Source: Geosiphon pyriformis (Eukaryota; Glomeromycota; Glomeromycetes; Archaeosporales; Geosiphonaceae). From it: DNA of 64,000 bases. A model generated the notes under the pieces. It had not been told where the DNA came from. It saw nothing but the letters and a program-made list of their open reading frames with translations, and searched no databases. The stretch lies in contig JAAOMT010000067.1 in assembly GCA_016748015.1 (NCBI GenBank), positions 124,001 to 188,000 on the forward strand, given 5' to 3'. Positions 11,783 to 25,598 of the stretch are shown in pieces; position 1 is the stretch's first letter; each line of letters begins with the position of its first letter. The position numbers were made by a program, and so were the translations under genes.

Positions 11783-13560
11783 AAATTTTCCCTTACTTAT
11801 TATTATATCTGTCTCTTGTTTTTGTAATAAAAAGTTTACCAATAACTAATATCTAAGGTTAGACTAAAAAACTATTGGTCTGAATGCATCTAATCTCTTA
11901 GCCAGTTTATCAACCTGTTCCATAAGACTAACAAGATTATGTTCAAGAGTAGTAAATCTATCACTTATGTTTAAAAAAACCAACAGGAAAAACTTTGCAT
12001 CCAAATATGAACCAGCACCAAAAAAAATCAAAAGCATTACACAAAAAGTAAAACCATTAGCAATTTGAATCCAAGTTTTGTCTTCAAATAAAACTGAATG
12101 AGTGATTAGTGCTTGCTTTTTTTTTATATATACTCACTAAACTAATTTTAAAAATTGACCACATATTTGTTATGCTTATCAGAACTTCTACTTATTAAAT
12201 ACATATTAGAAACATAACCAAATTGTTTGTATTGTACATAACAAGCCAAAGAAAGACTAGTCCAATGCAAATTTACACTTTTGAAAACCAAAACCGAATT
12301 AAATATAGCAAATTTAGATGTCTTATTAGCAAAAAAAATCATAGCACATCTATTATGTACATATAAACTAGGGTTGTGGCCAATAAAACAAGTTTTCCTA
12401 TTATATAACTCCAACAAACTAAAAAGATCATAAGCAGAGATGCCAACTGACAAAATATATAATAAAGCCCAATGTAGATACCTAAATATTTATGATTGTT
12501 TATTATTAATTACCAAAGCCACATATACAGAATTTTTTTTAGAAGAATTAATCATTTAGAAGCAACCAAATAAGTAACATCTAATATATCAAACTCTACT
12601 AAGACTTTTTGCTAAAGACTAATCAATTGTAATTTAATTAAAACAATTTTACCAAATTTGGAAAAAACTAATTTTATTGCTGATTTGGAAAGATCTACTA
12701 TAATTTTTTTGACAATCATCTCTCGATTTGTGTGGCTATTTGTTTTTTTTACATTATTATTAATTAAAATATTCTTACTAATAGTCATCTCTCTAGTTTT
12801 TTTAAATACAACTCAAATATAAAAAAAGATCTGATTATTTTTAAGAATTTTGAGGAAGTAGAAGTTTTTCCAAAACTATCTACATAATAAAAAAATTTTT
12901 TAACACATAGTAATTTATTACCATTAGTTTTGCCAGAAATGACAGACAATTTAATATTTAATGTGAATAATTTTACCAAATCAAAACTTTATTTTTCTGA
13001 GACACATAATCCAACCAATAAAAGTTGCTTAAAGCTATTAAACTTAGGTAATAAAAGCATTAAAACATTATCATTATTATCACTTAAATTTATAAATAAA
13101 AATGTTATTAATAAGTATCCTAATACATATATTTGAGTACAAGTTTTCTATAGTATGATATTGTTTATATTATTTTTAATCATCAAATTATCCAAATTAG
13201 CATAGCTTGTTTTTTTGGTAACCATATTTTTTATATTTTCCACATCTAAAAAACTACTGACACTACTAGCTTTGCTACTAATTTTACTACTTCAGAACAT
13301 TACAGACTTCCTATCAAAAACATCAATATTTTTGAGATTTAAAAAGCCAACAGACAAGTTAATTATACTAATACTTATATCAAGCTTTTTTGGTTTTTTA
13401 TAAAACACACTGTAGGAGTAAACATTTTTTATACATTTTTTTTGGCACTTAAACAGGTCTCCAAACCAGCCAAATTAGAACCAGAACTACCAGCAAAAAA
13501 GCTCACTGGATTTATTACAACAAAAAAAGTTAAGTTGAAAAAAATAATTAAAGAAATACA
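11783..13560 (-). pseudogene. LINE ORF1 relic (zinc-knuckle RNA-binding protein)
   Basis: The minus strand reads, from right to left: SNLAGLETCLSA near 13470, a scrambled middle, then a 101-codon open stretch (12453-12148) ending NLHWTSLSLACYVQYKQFGYVSNMY. The last part is a CCHC knuckle with three Cys and the His turned to Tyr, as G-to-A/C-to-T changes would do. Downstream come IYKKKQALITHSVLFEDKTW and a C-terminal amphipathic segment (HNLVSLMEQVDKLAKRLDA) ending at a stop at 11864. I recall this order from LINE ORF1 proteins of Rhizophagus. ORF2 is missing, and F's pol begins immediately to the left. Confidence 0.6.
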
Positions 13561-14656
13561 AAAGAGAAAAAAAAAGACTAATTAAATTTTCAATAAATCT
13601 TTATTTTTATTATGATTAGAAAATTGACAAGAAAAATTTTTTTTAATATATCAAAAAAACTATCTTATAACAATAGTTAAAACAAAAAGTTTTAAAGTTT
13701 TAAACATTATTTTCTTTATATTAATTAATAAAATTTTAATAAAAAAAGATTTTATTATTATTAAAGCAGCTAAACAAAACATTTTGGCAATTTATTTTAT
13801 TTTTGGCTAATGGTTCTTTTTTAATTAAAGTTTTTTTTAAAAGATATATTAAAGTTAATTCAAGTATTATTTCTATTTTTTAAAAAGTTTTAATGTTTTT
13901 AATAATAAACTAGTTAATAAACTGGTTTTTTTGTTCTTATTACTAGTATTATTATTACTTTACAAATAGTTATAAAAGCCAAAGATTTTAAAAAACAATA
14001 GTAATTACTTGTATTGACTATTGTTATACCAAATATTTTTGTGATTTTAAACAAAATTTTAAATAAAATCTTCTTAATAGTATTTAGTTCTTTTTTTAAT
14101 ATAAATAATATTAATAATAATATGTTTTTTAAGATAAACCAAAACTAATTACTAACTATATTGTTAAAATATAATGTTTTTTAATAGATTATTATTAGTT
14201 TTAAAAGCAAAACAAGATGTATTTTTGGCTGTATTTTTACTTAATTAATTTATTAAGTTATTTAATTTTTAAGAATTAAGTTGATTAAATAGAAATAAAA
14301 TCAATTTCTTTTTTTTTGTTTTTTGATATTGTCTTTAATAGTATTTAAAAAACAATTTTTAATTACTAAAAATTTTTTAAAAGAGTAGTTTCTATTCTAA
14401 TATTTAAAATTAAATTAGTTTTAGTTAATTTTTTGTTTAAATTGCTGTTTGGTTTTGTTAAACTTAAATCAAGTTTAAAAAATATGTTAAGTTGTTTTGT
14501 ATAAATTTTATATTTAAGACTTTTTTGATTGCTGTTACCAAAATTGTTGTTAATAATTTTTTTTTAATCTTATTTAAAATTGTAAAATTTTTTATAATAG
14601 TTTTTGCTTTTTTTTTTAATTTATTATTATATTTTATAATATATTTTTAAGTATAT
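13561..14656. other. AT-rich tract without recognisable features
   Basis: Over a kilobase of T- and A-run sequence between the LINE relic and ghost element G. I see no ORF of interest, no repeat shared with the other elements and no RNA gene. Confidence 0.55.
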
Positions 14657-15589
14657 TGTTATTAAAAAAATTTTATTCTTTTTTTTTTACTGTTGTTAAT
14701 ATTATTTGTTATTTATTTTACTGTTAATAAAAGCTGGTAAATTTTTAATAAATTAATTATATTTTTAAAGTATCTTTTTATACTTTGAATTATATATATT
14801 ATTAAGTTTATAATAAAATAACTAATTTTATGCCAATTATTTGTATAATTATTTTGCAGTAAAAGTAAATTTTTTTATAAAAATTTTTTGTTTATAAGCT
14901 TTTTAATAATATGTAGTTACTTTGTTGTAAAAGTTAATTTTTTTACAGAAAATTTTAACTATAGACTATTTAATAATATAAGAATTTTTAAAAATAAAAA
15001 TAAAAAATAAAAAAAATAAAAGTATGTTTAAGAAAGTTATTTCTAACCTAAAATTAATAATTAATTAATTTTAAAATATTAGTTTTGATTTAATTATTTT
15101 AAACTAATAATAATTAAAAATTCAGGTTTTTAAGATAAGTTTTATTGAATTGAATTGTTATAATTAGTTATTATTTCGAATTAAAATATATTTTTTATAA
15201 AGAAAAGTTTTTTTTTATACAATTTGTTATAATACTATTCTATAATCTAATACTTTTTTTAATATTTTGGTAAATTAAAGATATATTTTATTAAGCTACA
15301 AATTGTTTTTGTAAACTATTAATTATTTAAATAAACTGTTAAATATTTTATTATTTAAAATATATTAGTAAATTTATAATTATTATAAAGTTTAGTATAT
15401 TGTATAATCTGATTATTATAATTAATTGTATTTGTGTTTTGTATAAATTGAATTATTAATTAAATAATAATTTGGATAATTTAATAAAATAATAAATAAT
15501 AATTTAATTTGATAATATATGTTAATTAATAATAAAAATTATCTTTATAATTTTATACTAATTAATAATTTAGATTTTTATTATTAATA
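14657..15589 (-). repeat. 3' LTR of ghost element G
   Basis: About 933 bp. It starts TGTTATTAAAAAAA (B: TGTTACCAGAGGTTT) and ends ATTATTAATA (B: TCTGGTAACA). The duplicated GTAGTTACTTTG-type segment of the B LTR is visible at 14845-14985, and ATTATTAATTAAATAATAATTT near 15455 matches B's ATTAATTAAATGATAATTTC. Confidence 0.8.
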
Positions 15590-16290
15590 TAATTTTTTTT
15601 AAGACTAAATTTTATTAAAATTCAAGTACTGTTTGTAATTTTCAGATAGTAATCCAAAATTATTGAAATAATTTGGTCTAAAAATTGTTAAAATTTCAGT
15701 TTTGTAAGCTTTTTAATATATTAAATCTTAAAAAATTGTAATATTTGATTTTGTAAAATGTTTTTACAAGTATAAAATAAATTATAAAATTTAAAAACTG
15801 TTTTAATTTTGCAATAAGTGTTTTTTAGTTTAATTGTTGTCGTAAATTCATTGTTTATTTGCTTCTAAATAGTTTTTGATATAAAACTTATTATTTCGAA
15901 TTTCAGTTTTTTTTATAAAATATTTTTTTAATATAAAATATTTAAAAATTAAAAGATATTTACTGTTTTATTTATTAAAATACTATTAAAGTTTTTATTA
16001 AATTGTAATATTAAAAGAATGTTAATAAAAATAAACAAGTTTTTTTTTAAAGCTTGCTTTAAAAGTTCTAATAAGTAATTTTAAAATAACTTTTTGTATT
16101 TTTTTATAAAAATAATAATTTTATGTATTTATTATTTAAATTGTAATAAATTCTATCTAAATATAACTAATTTGTCTTTTAATAATTGTTATAGATAAAT
16201 TAAAAAGTGTTTTTAAGCCTAATATTAGTTTTTAAAATATTTGTTAAATGTTTTAAAAAATAGTTATGATAAAATTAAATATAAAATTAT
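15590..16290 (-). pseudogene. ORF3 relic of element G
   Basis: Collinear with B's ORF3 (42789-43508). The segment AAGTACTGTTTGTAATTTTC at 15624 corresponds to AAGTACTGTCTGTAATTTCC in B, followed by a matching ATCCAAAATTATTGAAATAA. No open frame survives. Its presence shows that ORF3 was already part of this family when this much older copy inserted. Confidence 0.7.
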
Positions 16291-19200
16291 AAAAAAAATG
16301 AAAATTATTTTTATTAAAGTATAAAAAATAAATATTTAAATATTTAAATTTTAAATGCTTAAGCTTAAAAATAGTTTAATTACAATTATTAGTTTTAAGT
16401 TTTAAATTCTAAGAAATATTTTTCGGGTTAATTAAAAAAAATTGTGTACTAATTGTAAAATTAAAAATTTAAATTGGGTTTTAAATAATAATATTTAAGT
16501 CTGTTATTATGTATAACTTTTTTTAAAATCTTATTATTAAATCTTAATTTATATAATCTATTTTTTGAAATTTTGTGTATATAAAATGAACTATTTTATT
16601 TATGATCCAATTTTTTATTTTATTGTTTTTCAGTTTTAATTTGTATAAAAAATCTTATTTTTAACTTTAAATTTATTGATAACAGATAACAATTTATTAT
16701 TATGTTATTTTTTTTTAAGTTTAAAAATATTCTATATAAGTAATTATAATTTAATATTTTTCTTTTAGTATACTAAAAAGTATATAGACTCTTTATTAAA
16801 GTGTTTTTTGAAATTTTTTTTGTAATTAGTTGAATTAAATATGTTTTTAATACAAAACTAACTGACAATATTACTGTTTTTCTATAATTTAAGTTAAATA
16901 ATATGTGTTTATTATATTTTTTTTAATATTATATATAATAATAATACTAATAAAAATATTTTATTTTTGCTTAAAATTAATTAAAACTTTGACTAATAAT
17001 TTGCAAAATATTCTATAAGTTTATTTATTTATAAATAATAAAATAAAAATAAAAATCTTTTAATATTAAATCAGTTATAAATTTTTTGTATTAAATTGTT
17101 TATAAAATGTGTTTTTTAATTAAATAAAAATTCAATTGAATATTTATATTTACAAATAATGTTTTTATAAATAAAATTTACTACTAATTTTGTATTAATT
17201 TATTAAATAACTTTTGTTTTAGATTATTTTATTAAATAATCTACACTAATTATAATATAATAGTTTTTTTGAATTGTAATAAATAATAATTTAACTAAAT
17301 TAATATTAACTTAATTGAAAAATCATTTAACTTTAATTGAATTTAAAAACTTAATAAGATGTGTTTTTTTTTGGTAACTATTACATAAATTAATATATTA
17401 ACAGATTTTTTTAATATTCTTAACCAAAAATAATATTTTAATGTTTTTTAAATAATTATATTTTTTTAAATTATTTTAATAAAAAATTTAAATACATGTT
17501 ATATAAGATTGTTTTTTTTTATATTTTTAAATTAATTTGAGTAAATTGTTTAGATTTTTGTAATTTTAATAATAAATAGTATTATAATATAAAAATATTG
17601 TTTTATTTGGTATTATAATTAATGTTTTTACTTAAAAACTAGTTTTTTGTTTTTGTAAATATTTTTAAGTAGTTTTTAATATTGTTATAATTATTAAAAT
17701 CTATTTTTTATTAATTTATTAGATTAATTAATATTTTTAAATATTTTAATTTTGTTTTATTCTTAAAAAACTATTAATATTAGTGTGTAATTTTTTTGAT
17801 TTATAATGTATAGTGTATTTGTAATTAGTTAAAAACTGTATCTAATAAATTTATTTGGTATTAAATTAAAAGCTTTTAATATTAAGCTATTTAAATCTAA
17901 TATTATTAATAATAATAGCAAATTTTTTAAGTTTAAAATAAAAATTAAAGTGTTTAAAAGTTTAAATTATAACTGTTATTTCTAATTTAATAACAAAATA
18001 GTTTTATTTTGTTAATTATAAAGTTTTATTAACATAAATAATTATTTTTTTATTGTTATTCTTATTTAATTAAAACAAAATAGCATTAAAAACAGTATAA
18101 AAAGCATCTATAATTAGTTAAAATCTTTTTTTAAAATCTAAATAAGCTAAAATTAAGTTTATTAAAAGCAGTTTGTTGTTTTATAGTCTATTAATATTTG
18201 ATATTTTTATTGATTAAGTAGTTAAGTAGTTAAATATTTCTAAAAAAATTTTAATAAATTTTAGTAATATAATATTAATTCTAAGAATTTTTTTAATTTA
18301 ATAGTATTTTAAAGGACTATAAAGTTTTTAACAACACTAATTTTTTTTTGCTAATAATATAATTAAAAAAAACCAAATTTGTTTTTTCAAACTAGTATTT
18401 TTTAATATTAAGTTTTAATCTTGTTTTTTATAATTATTAAAAAAATTTTTGCAAGTAAATTAAATAAACTTTAAAAAATAGTAAATAGATATTAGTATTA
18501 TTAAAATAAACAACTATTAATTATTATAAAAATTTAATATAGACAATATTTATAAGTTATTAAAATATTACAAATGTATTATATAATTCAAAAACAATAT
18601 ATTAAACTTATAATTTTTTTAAATTATAAAGACTGTTTTTAGGCAGTTTTTAAGATCTATTATAACTTTTAATATTTATTTTTTAAGTTTAATATTAAAA
18701 AATATTTAGACTTTTTGAAAACATTTAACATATTATTAATTTATAATAAAAAATATCCATCTTTAATTATAATATTATTTAATTAACAATAGTTAACACA
18801 AAATTGTATTTTTTTTTTTAATAAAATTACTAATAAAACCTATAAACTTATTAACAATTAGATAAATTTATTATTAAACATTTATTGTATTTCTTTTTTA
18901 ATAAATTAATGACTGATAAATAATATTTGATAAGTTTGTTATCTTTTTGGTTTTATATTTTTAATATAGATTTAGTATTGAACTAAATTAGTTTTTTTTA
19001 AATTATTATTATTTTTAATAATCATATTTATGTATTTTATAATAAGCTGTTTGTGTTGTTTTTTTTATTGTAGTTTTAATTATTTTATGTTAATTTAAAA
19101 TAATTTTTAGTAGTAAAGTTTGTTTCAAATTTAAAAAAAATATTCAATAATTTATGTAAAATTTAAATTTTTTTGTAATAATTTTTACTAAAAAATGTTA

Positions 19201-20893
19201 TTATGTATAATTTTAATTTCTAATTGATTAATTAAAATAATAAAGTAGTTATTAAGATTGTAAAAAATAATGTTAAATTTTTTGATTTTTTTAAACAGAT
19301 AAATTTCTAGAATAAAAATTATATGTTTTTTGTAAATTTGTTTATTTAATTTAAAAATTTCTTATATAATAATAGATTTTAAACAAATATAAGATTTTTA
19401 ATATTCTTTAAATAATATAATTATAATTGTTTTTAGTAATTTGAAAATTTGGTAAAATTTATATTGTATATTAAATATTATATTTATTAGAACAATAAAC
19501 TATTTAATTAATCTAAATTATTAAAATTATTTTTATTTTATTAAATTTAACTTAATTATTAATTGATTGTAAATTTAAAATATTGATTAAAAATAAATAA
19601 ATAGTTTAAAAAATTTGCATTATTGTTTTTAATAGGATTTTAAGAGCAATTTTCAAATTAAATTAAGTTAATAATTTTGGTTGTAAGATTAAAATATCTT
19701 TTTTTAAATATTGAAAATTATATTTAATATTAATTTTATAAGTTTTTTTTGGTTTGATTTTTTAAAGTATTTTAATTGTAAACAAACCAATTTTTGGTAA
19801 AATAAATTAAAATTATTGGATTTTTTTTAATTTTATTATTATTATTTTTAATAAGTAATAATATATTAAAAATATAATATTTAAAACACTATTAGTTATT
19901 ATAAAACATAATTTATTTTTTGCAAAATTAAATATTTAACTGTTTTAATTATTAAACCTGAATTTTTTTAAAGAAATAAATATAACTAAATATTATGTAA
20001 TATAATTTAATTTCATTTTTATAGTTAAATATAACAAGTTTTAGAATATATTTAATATATTTAGCTTTTTTTATTTGTCAAACATTCTTTTGAATTTTTT
20101 TATTAATAAAAACTGTTGTTAATTTATAGATTATTTTAGTATTATAAAAATAATAGTACAATTTGTTAAAAATACTTTTATATACTATTGTAAAAAACAT
20201 TTTTTTTTTAAAAAATAATTAAAATATACTAACAAGTCTAATTATAATATTTTTTTTATTGTAATATTAATTTAATTTATATTTATTTAGTAATAATTAT
20301 TTACAAATAAAACATAATTTGTTGTTTTATTTTTTATTTTTTTTTGGTTTACTAAAATGTTTTTAATAATAGACTTTATATTAATAGCAAATATAATTTC
20401 TATATTTTTTTTAAGAAATATATATGTTTTTATAGATAAAAGCTTTTTATTATAATTTTTGTATTTGAATAAAATATATATTTGTTGTTTTTATGGTTTT
20501 GGTTTTAAGTGAAAAACATATTAATTACTAGTTTATTTATTTAATATTAGTTCAAGTTATAAATTCAAGATTTCAGATTATAATATGTTAATTATAGTTT
20601 TAATGTTTCAAATAACTGCTGTTTTATTTATTAAGTTCAATTAAATTATAAATTAAATAATATTTAGATTTTAATAATTGTTTTTTTTCTCTTTAAATTC
20701 AAAAACTAAGGCTTTTTTAAAATATTTGTTAAAAATATCACAAATAGCAAATATTTTAATATATTGTTTTTAGTATAAAATTTTTAATTTTTGAATTTCT
20801 TAATCTAAATTTGTATTAACTTTAAAAAACCAATTATTTTTAACAAAAACTTAATATTAAAATATATTTATAACAAAAACTTTAACTAAATAA

Positions 20894-22100
20894 TATTACC
20901 AGAAAAAAAACATGAATTTGAAAATCTTTTTAGCAATTATAATAATTTTTTTTAGTAATATATATAATCATATAATTACTAATTATAATAAATACATAAT
21001 TATATAGATTATTTAGTATTTAAAAAAGCAAAAAAAATGTCAAATAAATTATTAAAGCAAAAAAAATTGTCATTATTATTTATTTTTGGATAAAAACCAG
21101 TCTTAATATAAGTTTTATAAAAAAAATAATTAAATACATATTTAAATTATAAAAAACAAATCAAAACCAAAAATAAAACTATTTAACCAAAACATAATCA
21201 GAATTTTTTCAAGTAATCATTAAAAATATGTGGTATTTAAAAGCTTATTTTGAAAATAACAATAAAGAAATTATAAAAAAGTTTATAAAAAACATAATTG
21301 AAAATACTTAATTTAAATATTATTGTCAAAATTTAATCTATAACAATATAATACTTTTTATTATTTATAATAAAAATAAAATTAAATAATAAAACTAATA
21401 ACTTATTTATTAAAATAAAACATAATATAAAATATTAATAATATATATTTAAGAATTAAAAAATAATAAAAATTTAGATAAATAATAGTGAATATATAAT
21501 ATATTTTAAACATTAATAAAAAGTATTTAAAGCTTAAGAAAAAAAGACATATAAAGAAAATAACTGACTGCTTATGATAAAAAAATTGGTTAAATATAAA
21601 ACTAATATTTTTTTTAATTTATAAAAGAATTGTATATATAATTAAATAATATAAGATTTAGAATTGTGATTTTATATTATTAATACTAATTGTAATTATA
21701 ATTAATACAATTAAATATAAATTAATTAATTACATTTCTTAATAACTATTTTTAAATAGTAATTACAGATTTAAAATATTAGACTGTATAAATAAAAGTA
21801 TATAAGAATTTTAAAGCATAATAAAATCTGTTATTATTAAATTACATATGTCAATTCTTAATTTTTATTGGTGTTTTTTAGTTTATTAAGATTTTTTTGT
21901 ATCTAATTTAATTAAACAACTAAATTGTATTATATTTTTTGTTATTATTAAGCTAATTGCTAATCTTTTATTTTTATTTGATGGTTGATTTTGTTAATTA
22001 AACATAATAATATAGATTTTTTTTATATAATTTTAATAAAAATTTTTATAATATGTTGTTGTAATTTTTGCATTAAAAATTATAAAAATTTCTGGTAATA
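20894..22100. repeat. Left LTR of element H
   Basis: 1207 bp. Shared landmarks with the right copy include AATCAGAATTTTTTCAAGTA (about 21197 here, 22540 there), AAAGTATTTAAAGCTTAA and the run from AATTGTGATTTTATATTATT to the end. Apart from its terminal inverted repeat it is not similar to the B-family LTR. Confidence 0.8.
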
Positions 22101-22235
22101 TTTTTTTTATTTTTGTAAAAATAAGTTCTAGTAAATTGTTAAAATATTTTTTTTTATAGAAAAAATTAAAGTCTTCTAAGATAAAAGTTTATAATATTTA
22201 TAGTTGTTTTTATACTAATAATAAAAAACATTATA

Positions 22236-23599
22236 TATTATCATAAAAAACACAAATTTGAGAATTTTTTTATAATAACAATATTTTTTTTAATAATATA
22301 TATAAACATATATATAACTACTAATTATAGTATATAAATAATTATATAAATTATTTTAGTATTTAAAAAAGCAAAAAAAGTGTTAAATAAATTGTTAAAC
22401 AAAAAAAAATTGTTATTATTATTTATTTTGGATAAAAATCAGTTTTAGTATAAATTTTATAAGAATAAATAATCAATATATATTTTAACTATAAAAAGCA
22501 TATTAAAATTAAAAGACAAATTATTTAATATAAACATAATCAGAATTTTTCAAGTAATTATCAAAAATATATGATATTTAAAAGCTTTTTTTAAAAGTAA
22601 CAATAAAGAAATAATAAAAAAATTCATAAAAAAAAAAAACTAAAATACTTAATTAATTAAAACATTATTGTCAAAATCTGATTTTTAACAACATAACACT
22701 TTTTATTACTTGATTAATATTATAATAAAAACAAGATTAGATAATAAAACCAACAATTTATTTGGTAAATAAAACATAATATAAAATATTAATAACATAT
22801 ATTTAAGAATCAAAAATTTGAATATGTAATAATAAATATAATATACTTTAAATATTAATAAAAAGTATTTAAAGCTTAAAAAAAAGAAAAAAAAGAAATA
22901 AAAAAAAAATAATTGACTACTTATTATAAAATTATAAGAAAAAATTGATTTAATATAAAACTAATACTTTTTTTAGTTTACAAAAAAGTTGTATATATAA
23001 CTAAATTACATAAAATCTATATACTATATTTAAATTATTCTAAATCTATTTATTATTTATATACATTAAATTAATTAATTTAGTTGTAAATTTACTTAAT
23101 ATATTATTTTTCTAATAGTTAATAATTTAGATAATTAGATTTAAATAGCTAGATTTAGAATTGTAATTATATATTATTAATATTAATTGTAATTATAATC
23201 AATATAATCAGATATAAATCAATTGATTATATTTCTTAATAATTATTTTTAAATAATAATTACAAATCTAAAATATTGAATTGTATAAATAGAAGCATAT
23301 AAAAATTTTGAAACATAACAAAATCTGTTATTATTAATTATATGTATTAATTTTTAATTTTTATTGGTATTTTTTAATTTGTTAAGATTTTTTTGTATTT
23401 AATTTAATTTAAACAATTAAATTATGCTATGTTTTTTTGTTATTATTAAACTGATTGCTAATCTTTTATTTTTTATTTGCCAACTAATTTTTTTAATTAA
23501 ATATAATAATAAAAGTCTTTTTTATATAATTTTAATAATAATTTTTATAGTATATTATTGTAATTTTTGTATTAAAAACTGTAAAAATCTCTAATAACA
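22236..23599. repeat. Right LTR of element H
   Basis: 1364 bp. It is about 150 bp longer than the left copy, mostly because of an extra AT-rich segment at roughly 23030-23150 that the left copy lacks. Substitutions between the two are dominated by C/T and G/A exchanges. Confidence 0.8.
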
Positions 23600-24433
23600 A
23601 TAATAATTTTATTAATTGTAATAATTTTTTTAATTAAAGTTTTTTTTATATTATTAACAATAACAATTACTATTTGAACAGATCAGTTTACACTTTTTTT
23701 TTAGTTTTTGTATTAATTGATAAATAATATTTTTAGTTAATTTATTATTTAAAATTAACTGAATTAATTTTTTTAACTTTAATTTTAATATATATTAATA
23801 TTAATAAAACAGAATTATTTTTTCATTTAGAATTAAATCAAATACTTATAAAATAATAAAATACAGAAAAAAAATTAGTATATTATATTTATTAATTATT
23901 ATTATTATATTATTGTTATATTAAATTAATTGGGTTTTTTATAGAATAAATTTCGAATTATAATTTTATTTGCTATAAATTCAACTGAATTTCACAAATT
24001 ATAATCTTTAATAATAAAATATATAAAAAATCCAAGATGCTTTAAAAGAATTAATACTTTTAACTTATTTATAATTTACAAATTTAATTCTAAAGCATGG
24101 TTTAAATATATAAATAAAGATTTTTAAATTCAAAATCAGCATATATTACTTTTAGTTAATAATATAATTTTTTATATTTAAATTAAAAAAAAATTATTTT
24201 AATTAATCAATATTATTTTGTACTATTTTTTTCTAAATATTATATTATATTTTTAATTAATAAATATTGATATTATTAAATCTTTCAAAAGCAAATATAA
24301 GTACTTATATTGTTAATATATTTTATATCAATTTGAACAAAAAATTAATATTGAACAATTAAATAATATAATATATATAATATTATTATTATTATTTAAT
24401 ATATAATTTTATTTAATATTTATTTATTTTTTA

Positions 24434-24531
24434 NNNNNNNNNNNNNNNNNNNNNNNNNNNNNNNNNNNNNNNNNNNNNNNNNNNNNNNNNNNNNNNNNNN
24501 NNNNNNNNNNNNNNNNNNNNNNNNNNNNNNN
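24434..24531. other. Assembly gap (98 N)
   Basis: Run of N flanked by TATTTATTTATTTTTTTA on the left and a 16-A run on the right. The right part of element G and the sequence between it and element E are uncertain because of this gap. Confidence 0.99.
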
Positions 24532-25598
24532 AAAAAAAAAAAAAAAAGAAAAAAAAATAAATTTAGTATTATCAATTATCATAATTAAGAACAATTGGTC
24601 CAAATTATTAAAGTTCTAAAGTTATTTATGCTAATAGTATCTGGTCTAAAACAAAAATAAAAAAACAATTAATTTAATTTTAACAACACAAATTTGAAGA
24701 TTATATATAAATAAATTAAAAAATATTTTTATTTAATAATAAATATAAAAATATAAAAAAAAGATAAAAATAATTTGTTAAGTTTTTAAAATTAAGATAT
24801 GTTTTTAAGGAAATAGGTTTTTATTTTTTGTCTGTTTTTTTTTATCTGTTTTTTTTATTTGTTAAAGCTACTTATTTTTATACATATTTTCTAGTTTTAC
24901 AAAATTGTTTTTAATTATTTGTTATTATTAGTTATTTGTTATTGTTTTTGTTATTGTTTTGTTTTTTTATATTATTCTGTATTATTTTATATTATTATAT
25001 TTTTTTTATGTTATTATATTTTAATCATATTTTAATCATGTTTTTTTAATAGCTTTTGGATTGTTTTTTATTTGAATTATAATATTTTTTCTTTTTAAAA
25101 TTAAGCTTCTGTAAAATTATATGTATTTATAACAATTGTTCTTTTGGTATAATGTTTAATTGTAGTGTTAAGTATTGCTTTTTATAGGTTTTTAAACTGT
25201 ATATTTGTTATTTATTTTATGTTGTTAACTGTAATAGTCTTTAGTAAATTGTTTAATAGTATGATTAAACAATACTTAAATATTAAATACAGTTAATATA
25301 TTGCTTTATAATATAGTATTAAGTTGTTTCTTTTAATAAATTTTTCTATTTGTTTGAGAGCTTTTCTGTTAAATATTTGTTTATTAGTATTTAAGTATGA
25401 TGTTTGTAGATCTAGTCTTTTACCAATTTTAAAAAACCAGTATACTAATAGAAGTCTTTCTTTTTACTCTTTAAAAATTTCTAATATCTACTTTTCTGTT
25501 ATTGGTTTTATAATTAGCTTACTTAAAACTTTTTTAATTTTATCAAATATGTACAATCATATATATTTTTTTTTAATTGATCATAAAAATAAAAATGC
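24532..25598. other. AT-rich tract, no recognised gene
   Basis: Starts with a poly(A) run and is rich in T tracts up to the left end of element E. A 97-codon frame (25324-25617) starts with TTG, has no motif I recognise and runs into E's LTR, so I do not call it a gene. Confidence 0.5.

Larger units (their letters stand above)
20894..23599. mobile_element. Element H: paired long LTRs with a 135-bp interior
   Basis: Two long direct repeats (20894-22100 and 22236-23599) flank only 135 bp of AT-rich sequence. Both start with decayed forms of TGTTACCAGA (TATTACCAGA, TATTATCATA) and end with decayed forms of TCTGGTAACA (TCTGGTAATA, TCTAATAACA). A perfect 4-bp duplication ATAA lies outside (20890-20893 and 23600-23603), and the host sequence (protease of G) is collinear with B across the site. 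Such a structure fits a TRIM/LARD-like non-autonomous element or an internally deleted copy. Orientation is unclear. Confidence 0.8.
16330..23870 (-). pseudogene. pol relic of element G (IN, RT, dUTPase, protease remnants)
   Basis: The coding order of B can be followed from the integrase C-terminus (about 16340) to the protease (about 20690-20893 and 23604-23870), but no reading frame remains. The dUTPase stretch around 19571-19780 keeps the N-terminal part and has an internal deletion. The protease is split by insertion of H. No motif here can be functional. Confidence 0.7.
14657..23900 (-). mobile_element. Element G: ghost of a B-family Ty3/gypsy element
   Basis: Collinear with B over most of its length although C and G are nearly absent. 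Clear anchors: LTR 14657-15589 against 41835-42820; 15620-15720 against 42855-42950 (ORF3 end); 16340-16470 against 43620-43760 (integrase end); 17760-17920 against 45075-45225 (RNase H); 18540-18600 against 45910-45970 (RT); 19571-19780 against 46981-47300 with about 125 bp missing (dUTPase); 20690-20840 against 48247-48400; 23622-23850 against 48480-48730 (protease). Element H interrupts it. The right end is lost towards the assembly gap. Confidence 0.85.

Noticed and set aside
24040-24100. Short inverted repeat (ATGCTTTAAAAGAATTA against TAATTCTAAAGCAT) as a MITE
   Set aside because: The stem is short, imperfect, AT-rich and lacks a target duplication; chance is likely in this composition.
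13561-24433. Mitochondrial DNA insertion, because of the extreme A+T content
   Set aside because: No mitochondrial gene or tRNA is visible, and most of the stretch aligns with element B or forms the H LTR pair.
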